Assembly (NCBI RefSeq): GCF_032302195.1
Contig: NZ_CP135275.1
Span: 1,488,001 to 1,552,000, forward strand
Direction: 5' to 3'
Length of the DNA: 64,000 nucleotides
Source: Paenibacillus sp. MMS20-IR301
GTDB taxonomy: Bacteria; Bacillota; Bacilli; Paenibacillales; Paenibacillaceae
The translations under genes and the position numbers were made by a program. The notes beneath the pieces are model-generated. The model did no database searches and was not told where the DNA came from. It saw only the letters and a program-made list of their open reading frames with translations. Positions 61,053 to 64,000 of this stretch are shown piece after piece; position 1 is the first letter of the stretch, and every line of letters starts with the position of its first letter.

Positions 61053-64000
61053 GTGGCCAAATTCACACTTGCAGAAAGCTTGCAGCAACGCATATTAATA
61101 CTAGACGGAGCCATGGGCACTATGATTCAACAGGTGCCGCTTACAGGCGATGATTTCGGCGGAGAAGAGCTGGATGGCTGTAACGAGATGCTGGTGCTTA
61201 CCCGGCCGGAGGTTATTCAGGATATTCATGAGAAATACCTGGAGGCCGGTGCGGATCTGATTGAGACCAACACCTTCGGCGCCACCTCAGTTGTGCTTGC
61301 TGAATATGATATCCCGCAGCGGGCCAGGGAGATTAATCTGGAGGCTGCACGGCTTGCCCGTAATGCCGCTGATAAATATGACACACCTGAACGCCCGCGT
61401 TATGTAGTTGGAGCGATGGGGCCGACGACGAAGACGCTCTCAGTTACAGGAGGCGTGACCTTCCAGGAGCTGATAGACAGCTACGAAGAACAGGCTGTTG
61501 CGTTAATCGACGGCAAGGTTGATGCGCTGCTGCTGGAAACTTCACAGGACACTTTGAACGTAAAGGCTGGAAGCATCGGCATCCGCAATGCTTTTGCGGC
61601 GACCGGAGTTACCTTGCCGGTCATGATCTCGGGAACGATTGAACCGATGGGGACTACTCTCGCGGGGCAGAACATAGAGGCGTTCTACATTTCACTGGAG
61701 CATTTGAAGCCGATCTCAATCGGGCTGAACTGTGCAACCGGACCGGAATTCATGCGAGATCACATCCGTTCGCTGTCGGCAATCTCTTCAGCAGCGGTCA
61801 GCTGCTACCCGAATGCCGGTCTGCCCGATGAGAACGGGAATTATCACGAATCCCCGGATTCGCTTGCCCTCAAGCTGGCCGGCTTCGCTGAGAAGGGCTG
61901 GCTTAATATTGCCGGCGGCTGCTGCGGAACTACTCCGGACCATATCCGGGCAATGGCGGAGACTTTATCTGCATATCCGCCGCGCGGGCTGGACGGAGTA
62001 CATCCGCCGGCGCTTTCCGGGATTGAGCCTGTGTACATCGAGAGCGATAACCGTCCCTATATGGTCGGTGAGCGGACCAATGTGCTTGGTTCACGGAAAT
62101 TCAAGCGCCTGATTGTAGAAGGCAAATATGAGGAAGCTTCAGAAATTGCCCGGGCTCAGGTCAAGAGCGGGGCACAGGTGATTGACGTCTGTGTGCAGGA
62201 CCCGGACCGGGACGAGACTGAGGATATGAAACAGTTCCTGGAGCTGGTAGTGAAGAAGGTCAAGGTGCCGTTGATGATTGATACTACTGATCCGGCGGTT
62301 ATTGATCTGGCGCTGCAGTATTGCCAAGGGAAGGCGATTATTAACTCCATTAACCTTGAAGATGGTGAAGAGAAATTCGAGCATGTCACGCCGTTGATCC
62401 ATAAATATGGTGCAGCCATCGTTGTGGGTACAATTGACGAAACCGGCCAGGCTATACTGGCTAAGGACAAGCTGGAGGTTGCCCGGCGCTCTTACGATCT
62501 GCTCGTTAACAAATACGGCCTGAATGCAGAGGATCTGATCTTTGACACCCTCGTGTTCCCAGTTGGAACAGGGGATGAGCAATACATTGGTTCGGCTAAA
62601 GAAACAATCGAGGGTATCCGCCTCATTAAGCAAGCTATGCCTGCAGTTCATACCATACTGGGGATAAGCAACGTCTCCTTCGGCTTGCCGGAAGCAGGCC
62701 GCGAAGTGCTGAACTCCGTTTTCCTCTATGAGTGCACTAAGGCTGGTCTGGATTATGCGATTGTGAACACGGAAAAGGTAGAGCGCTATGCTTCCATTCC
62801 GGAAGAGGAACGTAAGCTTGCTGAACAGCTGATCTATAATACCAATGATGCTACCCTGTCAGCGTTTGTAGCGGCCTTCCGCGGCAAGAAGATTGAGAAG
62901 AAAGAGAAAATCTCAAATCTGTCACTGGATGAACGCCTTGCCTCTTATGTAGTGGAAGGAACAAAAGAAGGACTGATTCCGGATCTGGATGAAGCTCTGA
63001 AGACAGCAAACCCGCTGGAGATCATTAACGGGCCGCTCATGGCAGGCATGTCCGAGGTTGGACGTCTGTTCAATAACAATGAACTGATTGTTGCGGAAGT
63101 GCTGCAAAGCGCCGAAGTGATGAAAGCGTCTGTCGGTCATCTAGAGCAGTTCATGAAAAAGGATGAGACCTCGGTGAAGGGGCGGATAATGCTCGCTACC
63201 GTTAAGGGTGACGTACATGATATCGGCAAAAATCTCGTCGAGATTATCCTGTCCAACAACGGATACGAGATTGTTAATCTGGGGATCAAGGTACCGCCGG
63301 AGAATATTATCGAAGCCTTCCGCAAGGAAAAAGCGGATGCCATCGGCTTATCCGGCCTGCTGGTGAAATCGGCGCAGCAGATGGTGCTGACAGCCCAGGA
63401 TTTGCGCTCTGCCGGTATTGATGTGCCGATTCTGGTCGGCGGCGCGGCGTTAACGCGCAAATTCACCAAAACGCGGATCCGTCCTGAATATGACGGCCTG
63501 GTGCTGTATGCTAAAGATGCAATGGATGGTCTGGATATTGCCAACCGGCTGATGAACCCGGTCGAGCGGGTGAAGATAGAAGAGGAAGTCCGCCTGGAAG
63601 CAGAGTCAGCTGTAGCTGTAGCTTCAGAGCAGCCGCTCCCCGAGCTGACGCGTGCTGTACGTTCGAAGATCTCAGCGGATGCGCCGGTATTCACCCCGCC
63701 GGATCTGGAGCGTCATGTCCTGCGCAATTATCCGCTGGGGCATATTATTCCTTATGTAAATATGCAGATGCTGCTCGGGCACCATCTGGGTCTGAAAGGC
63801 TCGGTTGAGGCCGGACTGGCTGCCAAAGATCCGCGTACAGTAGAGCTTAAGGATACCGTGGATGAGATTCTGCATCAGGCTATGCTGGAAGGGACGATTG
63901 TCCCCCATGCGATGTATCAGTTCTTCCCGGCCCAGTCGCGCGGGAATGATATCCTGATCTATGATCCGCAGAATACGGAGCAGCTCCTTCATACCTTCAC
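61053..64000 (+). CDS. metH: cobalamin-dependent methionine synthase MetH (3' end outside window)
   Basis: About 982 residues are visible. The homocysteine-binding domain comes first ([10 protein letters not shown]; zinc ligands in GLNCATG and GGCCGT near 287). The folate-binding domain starts near 335 ([12 protein letters not shown]). The cobalamin cap and binding domain follow, with DVHDIGKN near 719, whose His binds cobalt. The start of the SAM-binding reactivation domain comes near 890. The enzyme methylates homocysteine with methyltetrahydrofolate. The start is GTG with GGGGGATAG upstream. No SAM or cobalamin riboswitch was recognised in the short gap before it. The frame is still open at position 64000. 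Confidence 0.96.
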   Translation, partial: MAKFTLAESLQQRILILDGAMGTMIQQVPLTGDDFGGEELDGCNEMLVLTRPEVIQDIHEKYLEAGADLIETNTFGATSVVLAEYDIPQRAREINLEAARLARNAADKYDTPERPRYVVGAMGPTTKTLSVTGGVTFQELIDSYEEQAVALIDGKVDALLLETSQDTLNVKAGSIGIRNAFAATGVTLPVMISGTIEPMGTTLAGQNIEAFYISLEHLKPISIGLNCATGPEFMRDHIRSLSAISSAAVSCYPNAGLPDENGNYHESPDSLALKLAGFAEKGWLNIAGGCCGTTPDHIRAMAETLSAYPPRGLDGVHPPALSGIEPVYIESDNRPYMVGERTNVLGSRKFKRLIVEGKYEEASEIARAQVKSGAQVIDVCVQDPDRDETEDMKQFLELVVKKVKVPLMIDTTDPAVIDLALQYCQGKAIINSINLEDGEEKFEHVTPLIHKYGAAIVVGTIDETGQAILAKDKLEVARRSYDLLVNKYGLNAEDLIFDTLVFPVGTGDEQYIGSAKETIEGIRLIKQAMPAVHTILGISNVSFGLPEAGREVLNSVFLYECTKAGLDYAIVNTEKVERYASIPEEERKLAEQLIYNTNDATLSAFVAAFRGKKIEKKEKISNLSLDERLASYVVEGTKEGLIPDLDEALKTANPLEIINGPLMAGMSEVGRLFNNNELIVAEVLQSAEVMKASVGHLEQFMKKDETSVKGRIMLATVKGDVHDIGKNLVEIILSNNGYEIVNLGIKVPPENIIEAFRKEKADAIGLSGLLVKSAQQMVLTAQDLRSAGIDVPILVGGAALTRKFTKTRIRPEYDGLVLYAKDAMDGLDIANRLMNPVERVKIEEEVRLEAESAVAVASEQPLPELTRAVRSKISADAPVFTPPDLERHVLRNYPLGHIIPYVNMQMLLGHHLGLKGSVEAGLAAKDPRTVELKDTVDEILHQAMLEGTIVPHAMYQFFPAQSRGNDILIYDPQNTEQLLHTF

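Overview
The window looks like chromosomal DNA of a Paenibacillus-type member of the Bacillales. It has Firmicute-style AGGAGG ribosome sites and sporulation genes (cotE, spoVK). It carries a bacillithiol-linked reductase (ypdA) and the Bacillus-type SOS pair lexA/yneA. Its backbone order also occurs in Bacillus subtilis: cotE-mutS-mutL, miaA-hfq, spoVK-hflX-ynbB-glnR-glnA and lexA-yneA-ynzC. Most of the sequence is moderately GC-rich. There are no rRNA or tRNA genes, CRISPR arrays, transposases or prophage genes. Genus assignment is inference from gene content and order.

Layout. 1-2.6 kb: end of a ferredoxin-bearing subunit and a fused alpha/beta 2-oxoacid:ferredoxin oxidoreductase. 2.7-4 kb: a DUF1349 protein and a lipoprotein. 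4.1-7.9 kb (minus): an ArsR-type regulator with a three-gene ABC-2 exporter, behind a consensus promoter and a palindromic operator. 8.1-12.7 kb: moaB, a CobW-type metallochaperone GTPase, a cysteine-rich copper-storage-like protein, a second ABC-2 transporter and a possible HEPN-like protein. 12.8-18.5 kb (minus): a YcaQ-type DNA glycosylase and a BmrCD-like heterodimeric multidrug exporter preceded by a leader with all the parts of a transcription attenuator. 18.6-26.4 kb: single-gene housekeeping units (HesB-like, DUF441, ypdA, ArsR-DUF2087, DUF3939, HAD, rsgA, azoR) and three very small genes. 26.6-32.8 kb: an unknown gene, a NitT/TauT-type ABC importer, an aromatic-acid-exporter-family protein and an HD-GYP protein; hairpin repeats run up to the ribosome sites of two of these genes.

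33-64 kb is the conserved backbone. It begins with cotE, an amidoligase-like gene and an acetyltransferase, then mutS-mutL, a methyltransferase, miaA-hfq, a class A penicillin-binding protein, ntdP-like and ydcF-like genes and spoVK-hflX-ynbB. It continues with glnR-glnA under a GlnR box, a run of small envelope or unknown genes, an L,D-transpeptidase and the divergent lexA/yneA pair with a cluster of SOS operators. It closes with a DUF896 protein, a membrane protein, a HAD phosphatase, a lipoprotein and the start of metH, which leaves the window.

The least expected features are regulatory or repetitive. They are the bmrCD attenuator with a 26-codon leader ORF; the rsgA leader, where a 31-codon ORF is followed by two terminators whose arms are complementary to each other; tandem 62-bp hairpin repeats ending at ribosome sites; 51-bp hairpin repeats between mutS and mutL; and the amidoligase-like gene with a low-complexity insert inside the cotE-mutS interval.
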